Assembly: GCF_045679555.1 (NCBI RefSeq)
Contig: NC_092087.1
Span: forward strand, 20,575,925 to 20,639,924
Direction: 5' to 3'
Length of the DNA stretch: 64,000 nt
DNA from: Salvelinus alpinus
Lineage: Eukaryota > Chordata > Actinopteri > Salmoniformes > Salmonidae
Made by a program: the position numbers and the translations under genes. Below, piece after piece: positions 38,190 through 49,735 of this stretch (position 1 is its first letter; each line of letters starts with the position of its first letter). The notes beneath the pieces were generated by a model, which saw only the letters and a list, made by a program, of their open reading frames with translations, was not told the origin of the DNA and made no database searches.

Positions 38190-38831
38190 TGTTAGAGGAA
38201 TTTTGTTCTTATATGTTCAATAACCAATTCAATTAAAACAATTCTGTCCGTTTCTCACGGCCCGCCCGTGCACGGTTCTTGGCTTGTTACCTTCAGATGA
38301 CAGGTACAGATATTTAGATCCGACTCGAAAGACCAATTGTTAGAGGAATTTAGTTCCTATATGTTCAATAACCAATTCAATAAAACACTTCTGTCCGTTT
38401 CTAAGAATTTGTAAGGTTCTTATTTACATAAAATAGACAGAAACCAGTCATCTACTTAGCCGTTAGCGTTTATTCTCGAGAGCTCTGCTTATCATTTCCG
38501 GTACATTGGTCTATATACCTCACATTTCATCATAAATGTCCCTCCTCTAATACAATGATAATATAGTTTACAAGTCCTTCTCATATTGCCTGCCACCTGT
38601 TATACAATCTACTACAAGCCCAAGGTTTCTCCCCTCCCTAGGTGGGGAGACTTCCTTCTCTGTTATCAGTTTCACAGTGGTCACAAGTTGTCTGCCACAG
38701 TTCCTTGCCTACTAACAGTCCCTCTTTCTTATGGACAAACATTCTTCATCAGACAGGATATAATTCTGTTAGTTATATTTCTAGTTAAATGTATACATCA
38801 TTTAGTCATTATTCATAAAAATCCCATAACA
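38190..38831. repeat. LTR-like unit with internal duplication, TSD GACAC
   Basis: The unit runs TGTTAGAGGAA to CCCATAACA with GACAC at 38185-38189 and 38832-38836. About 65 bp of its left end recur at 38338-38403, so it may be two recombined LTR pieces rather than one LTR. It is inserted in the L1-like element. Confidence 0.65.
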
Positions 38832-39245
38832 GACACCTACTAAAATAAAGTTCCTGTTTGGATTTGATCGAAAAAAGAAAATCAAATTTTATTAGTCACA
38901 TACACATGGTTAGCAGATGCTAATGCGAGTGCAGCGAAATGCTTGTACTTCTAGTTCCGACCGTGCAGTAATATCTCAGAAGTAATCTAACAATTCATAA
39001 CAATTTCACAACAACTACCTTATACACACACAAGTGTAAAGGAATGAATAAGAATATGTACATATAAAAATATGGATGAGCGATGGCCGAACGGCATAGG
39101 CAAGATGCAGTAGATGGTATAGAGTACAGTATAGCCAGAAGAGGACTGGCCACCCCTCATGGCCTGGTTCCTCTCTAGGTTTCTTGAGGGAGAGGTTGTT
39201 GTCCTGGCACCACACGGCCAGGTCTCTGACCTCCTCCCTATAGGC

Positions 39246-40358
39246 CAGGGGTGTCAAACTCAAATACCCAGTGGGCCAAAATGTAAAACCTGAACAAAGT
39301 CGCGGGCCAACATTGAACAAATGAACCTTTTAATATGGACCCAAACAAGTTTTGCTTTAACATTGAATATGGAACAAGCATCGCTTATTACCATACAATA
39401 TATAATTTAATAGTGGAGACATGCAAAATCGAATTTCAAATGAAAAAACACATCAATGGCATTCATTTATTAAATAAATAAAATTTAAATAAAAATCGTA
39501 TGCCTCTTTTCTATTTGCAGCCTTCTGATTTAAATACCAAAATAAACTTTTTCCAGATGCGTCGCAGCTCTCATCCACAGCGAGGGAGAACGCAACGAAA
39601 TCTTTTCCCTTTTCCATCAGCTGGTCATACAGATTGGTGGCAAGATCACATGTGCGATCAGCTACTGTGTTCCTGCTCAGGCTCACGTTTGAAAATGCTT
39701 GCTTTTTCTCTGGGCATACGAGGTCACAAACTTTCATCATGCACTTTTTCACGAACTCTCCCTCATTAAAGGGCCGGGCTGATTTTGCGATCTCTGCTGC
39801 CAATATATAACTAGCCTTTACAGCAGCCTCACTTTGTGATGTGGCTTTTTTGAACATATTCTGTTGTGAAACCAAACTTCTTTTCATCTCCTCTACTTTC
39901 TGGCTCCTTTGAGTCATGTCCATGTCCTTGTATTTGTCATGGTGTTTCGTTTCATAGTGTCGTCTAATGTTGTACTCCTTACTTACAGCCACGTTGACTC
40001 CACAAACAAGACAAACAGGTTTGTCTTTTACATATGTAAACAGATATTCTGCCTCCCACTTGTCCAGAAAGCTCCTGTTTTCTGCCTTTCTTTTCGCCAT
40101 TTTTGGGAAGGGATAGCGCGCTGACAGTTGTAGCGTCTATGTTGCTATGACTACTGTCACAGAGGGCGTTTCTGGGTCCTGTCCTGATTGGCGCGCGAAA
40201 ACAACAGCAGAGCATTATGGGATTCGTAGTATTAGCGGTGAATGCGCTGTATAATACCGGCGGGCCAGCTCTAGTAGTAATTTGGTATTGTCTCGCGGGC
40301 CAAATATAATTACCCCACGGGCCAAATTTGGCCCGCGGGCCAGAGTTTGACACCCATG
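39246..40358 (-). mobile_element. hAT element, TSD CTATAGGC
   Basis: The 1113-bp element has ends CAGGGGTGTCAAACTC and GAGTTTGACACCCATG. A perfect 8-bp duplication CTATAGGC lies at 39238-39245 and 40359-40366, the length expected of hAT elements. It is inserted in the L2-like LINE and keeps only the first part of a transposase. Confidence 0.9.
39453..40100 (-). pseudogene. hAT transposase N-terminal part with BED finger
   Basis: The 215-aa frame starts MAKRKAENRSFLDKWEAEYL. It carries a BED-type zinc finger (CLVCGVNVAV...HYETKHHDKY, about residues 32-56) for DNA binding, and reaches the AFSLAVDESCDASG segment of the RNase H-like core with its first acidic residue. The rest of the core and the dimerisation domain are gone by internal deletion. 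It resembles ZBED/GTF2IRD2-type hAT transposases. Not catalytic, but the DNA-binding part is intact and open. Confidence 0.75.
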
Positions 40359-40366
40359 CTATAGGC

Positions 40367-41003
40367 TGTCTCATCGTTGTTGGTGATCAGGCCTACCACT
40401 GTTGTGTCATCGGCAAACTTGATGATGGTGTTGGAGTCGTGCCTGGCCATGCAGTCCTGAGTGAACAGGGAGTACAGGAGGGGACTGAGCACACACCCCA
40501 GAGGGGCCCCTGTGTTGATGATCAGCATGACGGATGTGTTGTTACCTACCCTTACCACCTGGGGACGGACCGTCAGGAAGTCCAGGATCCAGTTGCAGAG
40601 GGAGGTGTTTAGTTCCAGGCTCCTTAGCTTAGTGATGAGCTTTGAGGGCACTATGGTGTTGAACGCTGAGCTGTAGTCAATGAATAGCATTCTCACATAG
40701 GTGTTCCTTTTGTCCAGGTTGGAAAGGGCAGTGTTGAGTGCAATAGAGATTGCATCATCTGTGGATCTGTTGGGGCGGGATAATGGTGTTGATGTGAGCC
40801 CTGACCAGCCTTTCAAAGCACTACATGGCCACAGACATGAGTGCTATGGGTCGGTAGTCATTTAGGCAGGTTACCTTAGTGTTATTGGGCACAGGGACTA
40901 TGGTGGTCTGCTTGAAACATGTTGGTATTACAGATTCAGTCAGGAACAGGTTGCAAATATCAGTGAAGACACTTGCCAGTTGGTCAGCGCATGCTCGGAG
41001 CAC
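40367..41003 (-). pseudogene. L2-like reverse transcriptase fragment
   Basis: The minus strand reads [10 protein letters not shown] upstream, then [34 protein letters not shown] and the catalytic [13 protein letters not shown] frame break near 40818 separates the two parts. FADD is intact, but both ends are lost. Confidence 0.75.
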
Positions 41004-41140
41004 ACGTCCTGGTAATCAGTCTGGGCCTGCAGCCTTGTGAATGTTGACCTGTTTAAAGGTCTTACTCACATTGGCTACAGCGAGCGTGATCACACAGTCG
41101 TCCAGAACAGCTGATGCTCTTATGCCTGCTTCAGTGTTAC

Positions 41141-41747
41141 TGTTGTGGAAAAATATTAAATCAAATAATTCTCAGATACCAGAGCTTGTGAATTCAATTA
41201 GACTTTTATTACAAAAGTAACAAAAGCCGAGCAGTTCCATGAAACAACTGAATCTTCATTCTTAGTGCTTGGATTTTATACAGTCTTACCCAACGTCATC
41301 ACCCCACTTTACGAATCTTGTTTTCTTACATAGTTTCCATTCTCTTATTGGCTCAGATATTGGGGCATAGATTCTATTGGTGGAGTGACATGCATACCCC
41401 TTAACTAATGTTCCTGTCCAAAGGTCTTCACAAGTTCAGACCTTATTTGTCTATGTATGTTTAACCCATGTGCGTGTCCAGTAGCCGTCACAAGATCAGA
41501 CATGGCCCAGACCAGACAGGTCCTCTTGGTTTACCTTGCTTAATCCACACAGATTCTGCTTACGTTCTGTTTTTACATGTCCAATGGTCAATATAATATT
41601 GATCCATCTTTGTACACTCACATGGGCTTCAGCCTTAATTCTGCTTACACATGTCTAATATTTAAACGTATATTGATTATTCTTTCTACTTCAAAGAGAA
41701 CAGTATAGTTACTGAGAATCACCAGATGACTGGAAAATGCTACCACA
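41141..41747 (-). repeat. Solo LTR (607 bp), TSD TTAC
   Basis: The unit runs TGTTGTGGAAA to GCTACCACA, with TTAC on both sides (4-bp duplication). TTTTATTAC near 41207 gives a minus-strand AATAAA. It is inserted in the L2-like LINE, whose text resumes at CTGCCTCGAAGCGAG. The class (retroviral-like or Gypsy) is not resolved. Confidence 0.65.
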
Positions 41748-41854
41748 TTACCTGCCTCGAAGCGAGCATATAAGTAATTTAGCTCGTCTGGTAGGCTCGT
41801 GTCACTGGGCAGCTCGCGGCTGTGCTTCCCTTTGTAGTCTCTACCACATACGGT

Positions 41855-42345
41855 ACCCTGAGTGGACAAAGCATTAGGATCACCTTCCTAATATTGAGTT
41901 GCACCCCCTTTTGCCCTCAGAACAGCCTCAATTCGTCGGGGCATGGACTCTACAAGGTGTCGAAAGTGTTACACAGGGATGCTGGCCCTTGTGACTCCAA
42001 TGCTTCCCACAGTTGTGTCAAGTTGGCTGGATGCCCTTTGGGTGGTGGACCATTCTTGATACACACGTGAAACTGTTGAGCGTGAAAAACCCAGCAGCGC
42101 TGCAGTTCTTGACACACTCAAACCGGTGCGCCTGACACCTACTACCATACCCCGTTCAAAGGCACTTCAATCTTTTGTCTTGGCCATTCATCCTCTAAAT
42201 GGCACACTTGCACAATACATGTCTCAAGTGTCTCAAGGCTTAAAAATCCTTCTTTAACCTGTCTCCTCCTCTTTTTCTACACTGATTGAAGTGGATTTAA
42301 CAAGTGACATCAAAAAGGGATCACAGCTTTCAACTGGTCCGTCTA
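41855..42345 (-). mobile_element. Deleted Tc1-like element
   Basis: The minus strand gives a transposase C-terminus, [19 protein letters not shown], near 41890-41950. Close by is an N-terminal helix-turn-helix piece (RLCQELQRCWVFHAQQF type) near 42060-42130. The catalytic centre is missing. Confidence 0.55.
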
Positions 42346-42971
42346 TATCAGGCATGGGAAACTGGCAGCCACGCGGCCCACGGCCCCCCTTTTGTAGGCC
42401 CACGGACCAATCTTTTATTTATTATTTGTTAAAGATCTCAGTCGGGGTCTCAATTTGCTGTTTAGAGTTAGAATAATAGACAAGGTGCAATTTCTAAATT
42501 TGATTTTGCATCAGTAGCCACTCAATTAGCCCATGTTAGCAATTTGTCTTAGATTAGTAAATTAGTCTAGGGCATAGCTATCTAAACTTGTAGTAAGCAT
42601 GGTCGAATTACTGACCTGGGTTGGGCCCATAGATTATCAGTTATTATATTAAAAACTGCAAAGATTTGCCTCCACACTATACTGCCCTGCCAAGCAAAAA
42701 GGCTAATAGCATGGAACTGGTTTCACAGTGACTTTATGCAGTTACTGCTAACATGACCCTCATTATCTCCAAAACAGAATACAATAGAGGCAGGATAGTT
42801 GGCCACATGATTAAGCTTGTATTTAATGTAGCAAAAATGACATTAATTCATTCAACCAAATGAGCATTTACTGCTTTTTTGCTTGGTAGGGCAGTATAGC
42901 AAAATGTGTAGAATTGCACATTTTTTCTCTCTGCCCCATGGCAAAATGTGTAGAATTGCAGGAAATAATCT
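42346..42971. other. Possible hAT-like fragment, unassigned
   Basis: It starts CAGGCATGGGAAACTGGC, like the terminal text of some hAT elements, but no matching end or transposase was found. AATGTGTAGAATTGCA repeats occur near 42903 and 42943. Confidence 0.3.
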
Positions 42972-44025
42972 TTAACCTCTCTGGCACAGGCATGCTGCTA
43001 GCGACCCTCCTCGACAACATCTGGTGAAATTGCAGAGCGCCAAATTCAAAATACAGAAATAGTCACAATAAACATTCATAAAAATACAAGTGTTATACAT
43101 CGGTTTAAAGATTAACTTCTTGTTAATCCAGCCGCTTTGCCAGATTACAGAAAGGCTTTATGGCGAAAGCATACCATGCGATTACCTGAGGACAGCTCCC
43201 CGCTTATAAAAGCATACAAACATTTTCCAACCAAGTAGAGGAGTCACGGAAGTCAGAAATAGCGATAAAATGAATCACTTACCTTTGAAGATCTTCATCT
43301 GGTTGCAGTCACAAGAGACCCAGCTACACAATGAATGTTTGTTTTGTTCAATAAAGTCCCTCTTTATATCCCAAAAACTCTGTTTTGTAGGCGCGTTTTG
43401 TTCAGTAATCCACTGGCTCGAAGGCTGTCAAAACATGCAGACGAATACATCCTAATAGTACCGGTAAAGTTCGTCGAAACATGTCAAACGATGTTTATAA
43501 TTAATCCTCAGGTTGTAAATTGTGGAAATAATCGATAATATTTTAACCGAACAATAGCGTATTCAATAGAAAGGAAAAAGGACGAAGGGCGCGCACACAG
43601 TCACACGCGCAAACCAGCACTGCATGCTTCCTCAGTCCCCTGACAGAAAGGTCTCATTCTTCTTCATTTTTCATAAAACAAGTCTGAAACAATGTCTAAG
43701 GACTGTTGACATCTAGTGGAAGCCATAGGAACTGCAATCTGGGTCCTAACCCATTAGATACTCAATAGGCATTCAATTGAAAACCACCCACATCAAAAAA
43801 ATCCCACTTCCTGGATGGATATTCCTCAGCTTTTCGCCTGCCATATCAGTTCTGTTATACTCACATACATTATTTTAACAGTTTTGGAAACGTTAGAGTG
43901 TTTTCTATCCAAATCTAATCCAATTATATGCATATCCTAGCTTCTGGGCCTGAGTAACACGCAGTTCACTTTGGGCACGTCATTCATCCGAATTTCCGAA
44001 TACTGCCCCGTCACTAAAAACTTAA
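42972..44025 (+). mobile_element. TTAA-flanked repeat copy P7
   Basis: TTAACCTCTCTGGCACAGG at the left and CTTAA at the right, with the family interior (TTACCTTTGAAGATCTTCA, TTATATGCATATCC, TACTGCCCC). Its right end is more eroded than in P6. Confidence 0.6.
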
Positions 44026-44429
44026 ATCTAAAAACATGTTCTCTTTGCTGTCACGAAGTGGGAATGCAGACCCACGAGCCACTGCAGCCCCTCATGATGA
44101 GTTCTGTTTTTTTTGTGGCTCCTACCCCCATCAAAGTTGCCCATCCCTTTTCCTTCCCTATCTCCCTTTCCTCTCCTCATTCCCTATCTCACTTTCTTTA
44201 TCTAATTTTCTTTCCTAGATTCCTTTCCTCCATTCCTAGCTCCCTTTATTTTCCTCCTTTCCTAGCTTCCTCTCACAGGTGGCTGGTGGCACCTTAGCCA
44301 AACTTTCATACCATAACCGCTAACCGCTACACACAGCCTACATCGTTGTCACCATATTAGCTAACGTCATAGTCAACATAGCTACTAGAACTAATGCATT
44401 AGTAAACCTGCTACAATCACGTAGTACAG
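44026..44429. other. Unassigned pyrimidine-rich stretch
   Basis: Imperfect TTCCT/CTCCC repeats occupy 44140-44280. No gene was seen. Confidence 0.4.
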
Positions 44430-47132
44430 TGTATAGCAAGCAGTTTGGTATTTGGTATTTTATTAGGAGCCCCATTAGCTGTTGCAAAAGCAGCACCTAC
44501 TCTTTCAGGGGTCCTGAAATGACATAACATTAATAGACAACAGCTCAAGGACAGAACTACATTTTTTCCCCATTTTTTTATATATTTTTTTACAAAAGGC
44601 ACATGTAGCCTACATATTAATACATACACACAAACTATCTAGGTCAAATAGGGGAGAGATGTTGTGCGGTGAGGTGTTGCTTCATCCGTTTTTTGAAACC
44701 AGGTTTGCTGTTCATTTGAGCAATATGAGATGGAACGAAGTTCCATGCAATAATGGCTCTATATAATACTGTACGCTTTCTTGGATTTGTTCTGAATTTG
44801 GGGACTGTGAAAAGGCATGGTGGCATGTCTGGTGCGGTAAGTGTGTGTCAGAGCTCTGTGTAAGTTGACTATGCTAACAATTTAGGATTTTCAACACATT
44901 AATGTTTATTATAAAAAGAAGAAGTGATGCAGTCAGTCTCTCCTCAACTCTTAACCAAGGAGAGACTGGCATAGATAGGATTTATATCAGCCCTCTGATT
45001 ACAATGAAGAACAAGATGTGCAGCTCTGTTCTGGGCCAGCTGCAGCTTAACTAGGTCTTTCCTTGCAGCACTCGACCACACGACTGAACAATAATCAAGA
45101 TAAGACAAAACTAGAGACTGCAGGACTTGCCTTTTGGAGTGTGGTGTCAAAAACGAAATGCATCTCTTTTTTTCAGACAGACCTCTCCCCATCTTTACAT
45201 CCATTGAATCTATATGTTTTGACCATGACAGTTTACGATCTAAGGTATAGACCAGGACAGTTTACAATCTAAGGTAAAGCCAAGTAATTTAGTCTCCTCA
45301 ACTTGATCAACAGCCACACCATTCATTACCAGATTCAGCTGAGGTCTAAAACTTAGGCAGTGATTTGTACTAAATACAATGCTCTTAGTTTTAGAGATTT
45401 TCAGGACCAGTTTATTACTGGCCACCCATTCCAAAACAGACCGCAACTCGTTGTTTGTCCCACCGGGATCTGTTTCACCTGCCTTGTGCTTGTCTCCATC
45501 CCCCACTAGGTGTCACCTATTCTTCCCCATTATCCTCTGTGTATTTATACCTGCGTTTTCTGTTTGTCTGTTGCCAGTTTGTCTTGTTTTGTCAGGTCTT
45601 ACCAGCGTGTTTCCCGTTTCTCCAATTCTCGTTTTCTTGTCTTCTGCTTGTCCTGAGCCTGCCTGCCGTTCTGACCCTTAATGACTCTGCCTTGGATTAC
45701 GAACCTCTGCCTGCCCTCGATCTGCCCCTTGGTGTTAATAAATATTCAGAGAATCTAACTATCTGCCTCCTGTGTCTGCATCTGGGTCATATCCTGAGTC
45801 GTGATATTGTTAAGGGTTTCAGTGACTTCATTAGCTGTGGTTGCTGATGCGTATATGGTTGAATCATCAGCATACATGGACACACATGCTTTGTTAAATG
45901 CCAGTGGCAGGTCATTGGTAAAAATAGAAAAGAGTAGAGGGCCTAGAGATCTGCGCTGCGGTACACCACACTTTACATGTTTGACATTAGAGAAGCTTCC
46001 ATTAAATAAAACCCTTCAAGTTCTTTAGATAGATAGCTCTGAATCCATGATATGGCAGAGGTTGAAAAGCCATAACACATATGTTTTTTCAACAACAGAT
46101 TATGGTCAATAATATCAAAGGCTGCACTGAAATCTAACAGCACAGCTCCCACAATCTTCTTATCAATTTGTTTCAACCAATCATCAGTAATTTGTGTCAG
46201 TGCCCTTCTTTATAAGCATGCTGAAAGTCTGTTGTTAATTTGGTTACAGAGAAATAGCATTGTATTTGGTCAAACACCATTTTTTCCAACAGTTTGCTAA
46301 TAGCTGGCAGCAAGCTCATAGGTCTGCCGTAGCAACCCGTAAATGCCACTTTACCACTCTTGGGTAGCGAATGACTTTGGCTTCCCTCCAGGCTTGAGGA
46401 CAAAGACTTTCCTCTAGGCTTAGATTAAAGACATGACAGCTTTCCGTCTAAATTGTCAATGCCAGGATGTTTGTCAATATTGATCGATAACAATTATTTT
46501 TTTCACCTCTCCCAAACTAACTTTACAAAATTTTAACTTACAAAGCTTTTCTTTCATTATTAGTTTTTTATCCATGAATACGATGGCTCACTGTTTGTTT
46601 GTTGTTGGCATTTCCTGCCTAAGTTTGCCCACTTTACCAATGAAGTAATCATTCAAATAATTGGCAACATCAAATGGTTTTGTGATGAATAAGCCATCTG
46701 ATTCGATAAAAGGTGGAGTTGAATTGGTCTTTCTGCCCATAATTACAGTTAAAGTACTCCAAAGTTTTTTTTTCATCATTCTTTATGTTATTGATTTTGG
46801 CTTCATTATACGGTTTCTTCTTTTTTTGTTGTTGAGTTGAGTCACATAATTTCTCAACAATTTGCAGTAAGTCAGCCAGTCAGATGTGCAGCCAGACTTA
46901 TTAGCCACTCTTTTTGCCCCATCTCTTTCAACCATACAGTTTTTCAATTCCTCATTAAGCCATGGAACCTTAACAGCTCTAACAGCCAGTTTCTTAACAG
47001 GCTCATGTTTATCAATAATTGGACAAATCAATTTCATAAATTCATCAAGTGCAGCGTCTGGATGCTCCTTATTAATCATATCAGACCAACACATCTTTTT
47101 TACATCATCCACATAAGAGTCACAGCAACATA
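44430..47132 (-). mobile_element. Rex1-like LINE (CR1/Jockey group), decayed
   Basis: Minus-strand frames can be ordered: VPWLNEELKNCMVERDGAK linker (47112-46783), SDGLFITKPFDVANYLNDYF (46779-46588), LLPAISKLLEKMVFDQI (46403-46197), AVLLDFSAAFDIIDHNLL RT palm (46176-45973), ISKTKSIVFSTNH (45506-45240), QVLQSLVLSYLDYCSVVWSS (45204-44944) and RKRTVLYRAIIAWNFVPS (44826-44644). Frames are broken throughout and the YADD block is lost or displaced by a solo LTR. Naming as Rex1-like rests on remembered motif text. Confidence 0.65.
45456..45806 (+). repeat. Solo LTR, family C, TSD TTGTT
   Basis: The 351-bp unit runs TGTCCCACCGGG to GAGTCGTGATA with TTGTT at 45451-45455 and 45807-45811. It contains TATTTATA near 45542 and AATAAA near 45740 in sense order. 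It is inserted in the Rex1-like LINE. Confidence 0.9.
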
Positions 47133-47640
47133 TACAGTACCAGTCAAACTTTTGGACACACCTACTCCTTCCAGGGTTTTTCTTTATTTTTACTATTTTC
47201 TATATTGTAGAATAATAGTGAAGACAGAAAAACTATAAAATAACACATATGGAATCCTCTAGTAACCCAAAAAGTATTAAACAAAATCAAAATATATTTG
47301 AGATTTGAGATTCTTCAAAGTAGCCACCCTTTGCCTTGATGACAGCTGAGCACACCCTTGATATTCTCTGAACCAGCTTCATGAGGCAGTCACCTGGAAT
47401 GTATTTCAATTAACAGGTGTGACTTGTTAATAGTGAATTAGTGGAATTTCTACCCTTAATATGTTTAGCACAATCAGTTGTCTTGTGACAAGGCAGGAGT
47501 GGTACACAGAAGATAGCCCTAATTGGTAAAAGACCAAGTCCATATTATGGCAAAAACAGCTTAAATAAGCAAAGAGAAACGACAGACCATCATTACTTTA
47601 AGACATGAAGGTCAGTCAATGCGGAAAATAACAAGAAGTT

Positions 47641-47989
47641 TGTAATGCGTCTGTGTGTAGCTGGTGAGATGAGTCAGGCGCAGGACAGCAGATATGGGTA
47701 ATGAAAGCAATTTTACTCAATAATATAACAATACACGTCGTATAAATACAAGGCCACAAATACGGACCGCAATACAATAAACAATTACTCAGAAACAAAC
47801 ATGGGGGAACAGAGGGTTAAATAATGAAGAAGTAATTGGGGAATTGAAACCAGGTGTGTAAGACAAAGACAAAACAAAACAAATGGAAAATGAAAAGTGG
47901 ATCGGCGATGGCTAGAAGGCCGGTGACGTCGACTGCCGAACGCTGCCCGAACAAGGAGAGGGACCGATTTCGGCGGAAGTCTATAGACA
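47641..47989 (-). repeat. Solo LTR, family D
   Basis: The unit runs TGTAATGCGTCTG to CTATAGACA and is the reverse-strand relative of the LTR at 109-516. Flanks AAGTT (47636-47640) and AAATT (47990-47994) differ at one base, so the duplication is imperfect. It is inserted at the start of the Tc1 transposase. Confidence 0.75.
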
Positions 47990-47994
47990 AAATT

Positions 47995-48800
47995 TCTTCA
48001 AGTGCAGTCGCAAAAACCATCAAGCGCTATGAGAAAACTGGCTCTCATGAGGTCCGCCACAAGAAAGGAAGACCCAAAGTTACCACTGCTGCAGAGGATA
48101 AGTTCATTAGAGTTACCAGCCTCAGAAATTGCAGCCCAAATTAAAACTTCAGAGTTCATGTAACAGACACATCTCAACATCTACCTTTCAGAGGAGAATG
48201 AGGACTTAATGGTTGAATTGCTGCAAAGAAACCACTACTAAAAGACACCAATAATAAGAAGAGACTTGCTTGGTCCAAGAAACACGAGCAATGGACATTA
48301 GACCTGTGGAATTCTGTCCTTTCGTCTGATGAGTCCAAATTTGAGATTTTTGGTTCCAACTGCCGTGTCTTTGTGAGACGCAGAATAGGTGAACTCAGCA
48401 TGTGTGGTTCCCACCCTGAAGCATGGAGGAGGAGGTTTGATGGTGAGGGTTGCTTTGCTGGTGACACTGTCAGTGATAAATTTAGAATGCAAGCCACACT
48501 CTACCAGCATGACTGGTTTGCGCTTAGTGGGACTATCATTTGTTTTCAACAGGACAATGACCAAATACACCTCCAGGCTGTGTAAGGGCTATTTGACCAA
48601 GAAGGAGAGTGATGGAGTGCTGCATCAGATGACCTGGCCTCCACAATCACCCGACTTCAACTCAATTGAGATGGTTTGGGATGAGTTGGACCAAGGAAAA
48701 GAAGCCAACAAGTGCTCAGCATATGTGGGAACTCCTTCAAGACTGTTGGAAAAGCATTCCAGGTGAAGCTGGTTGAGAGAATGCCAAGAGTGTGCAAAGC
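47995..48800 (+). pseudogene. Tc1 transposase, broken
   Basis: The helix-turn-helix region near 48000 reads SSAVAKTIKRYEKTGSHEVR. The catalytic blocks [21 protein letters not shown] and MTWPPQSPDFNSIEMVWDELD lie downstream in other frames. Several frameshifts are present. Confidence 0.75.
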
Positions 48801-48980
48801 TGTCATAAATGCAAAGGGTGGCTACTTTGAAGAATCTCAAATACAAAATCACTTTTTTGGTTATTACAAGATTACATGTGTTATTTCATAGTTGATGTCT
48901 TCAACATTATTCTACAAAATAGTAAAATAAAGGAAAAACCCTGGAATGAGTAGGTGTGTCCAAACTTTTGACTGGTACTG

Positions 48981-49050
48981 TACATACATACATACATACA
49001 TACATACATACATACATACATACATACATACATACATACATACATACATA
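48981..49050. repeat. (TACA)n microsatellite
   Basis: About 17 TACA units lie exactly between two Tc1 elements, so both abut the same TA-rich tract. Confidence 0.95.
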
Positions 49051-49735
49051 CGGTTGAAGTCGGAAGTTTACATACACTTAGGTTGGAGTCAATTAAACTT
49101 GTTTTTCAACTACTCTACAAATTTCTTGTTAACAAACTATAGTTTTGGCAAGTCGGTTAGGACATCTACTTTGTGCATGACACAAGTCATTTTTCCAACA
49201 ATTGTTACCAGACAGATTATTTCATTTATAATTAATTCACTGTATCACAATTCCAGTGGGTCAGAAGTTTACATACACTAAGTTGATTTTAAACATCCTC
49301 TTTAAACAGCCTGGAAAATTCCAGAAAATGATGTTATGGCTTTAGAAGCTTCTGATAGGCTAATTGACATAATTTGAGTCAATTGGAGGTGTAATTTCCA
49401 AACGCCTGAAGGTACCACGTTCATCTGTACAGACAATAGTACGCAAGTATAAACACTATGGGACCACTCAGCCGTCATACCGCTCAGAAAGAAGACACGT
49501 TCTGTCTCCTAGAGATGAATGTACTTTGGTGAAAAGTGCAAATCAATAATAGAACAACAGCAAAGGACCTTGTGAAGATGTTGGAGGAAACAGGTACAAA
49601 AGTATCTATATCCACAGTAAAACGAGTCCTATTTTAACATAACCTGAAAGGCCGCTCAGCAAGGAAGAAGCCACTGCTCCAAAACCGCCATAAAAAAAGC
49701 CAGACTACGGTTTGCAACTGCACATGGGGACAAAC
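49051..49735 (+). mobile_element. Sleeping Beauty-type Tc1, right-truncated
   Basis: The outer direct repeat GTCGGAAGTTTACATACACT (from 49059) and the inner one GTCAGAAGTTTACATACACT (about 49259) give the IR/DR arrangement of Sleeping Beauty-type salmonid transposons. The transposase start region follows (TIVRKYKHYGTTQPSYR near 49432), then the element breaks off near 49735. TA precedes it at 49049-49050. Confidence 0.85.

Larger units (their letters stand above)
28846..38883 (-). mobile_element. L1-like LINE, dismembered by later insertions
   Basis: Minus-strand L1-type pieces can be joined in order: C-terminal EIPITPPKAFF...NLIWANK at about 28850-28930, the RT finger and palm region at about 32155-32307, and upstream ORF2 text near 36320-36514. 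L1 sequence resumes across each insertion: LTR 29230-29660, Gypsy 29685-32150, TTAA repeats 32619-35848, SINE 36020-36205, TTAA repeat 36762-37810 and LTR 38190-38831. The element is old and non-functional. Confidence 0.6.
38884..41850 (-). mobile_element. L2-like LINE with two insertions
   Basis: It has the same 3' end text as the copy at 27566 (CACATACACATGGTTAGCAG). Minus-strand RT text runs from about 40367 to 41110 and 41748 to 41850. It is interrupted by a hAT element (39246-40358) and a solo LTR (41141-41747). Confidence 0.75.
47135..48980 (+). mobile_element. Tc1/mariner element with nested solo LTR
   Basis: Both terminal repeats are present (CAGTACCAGTCAAACTTTTG left; CTTTTGACTGGTACTG right), with TA on each side. 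Less the 349-bp LTR and its duplication it is about 1.49 kb. Confidence 0.85.
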
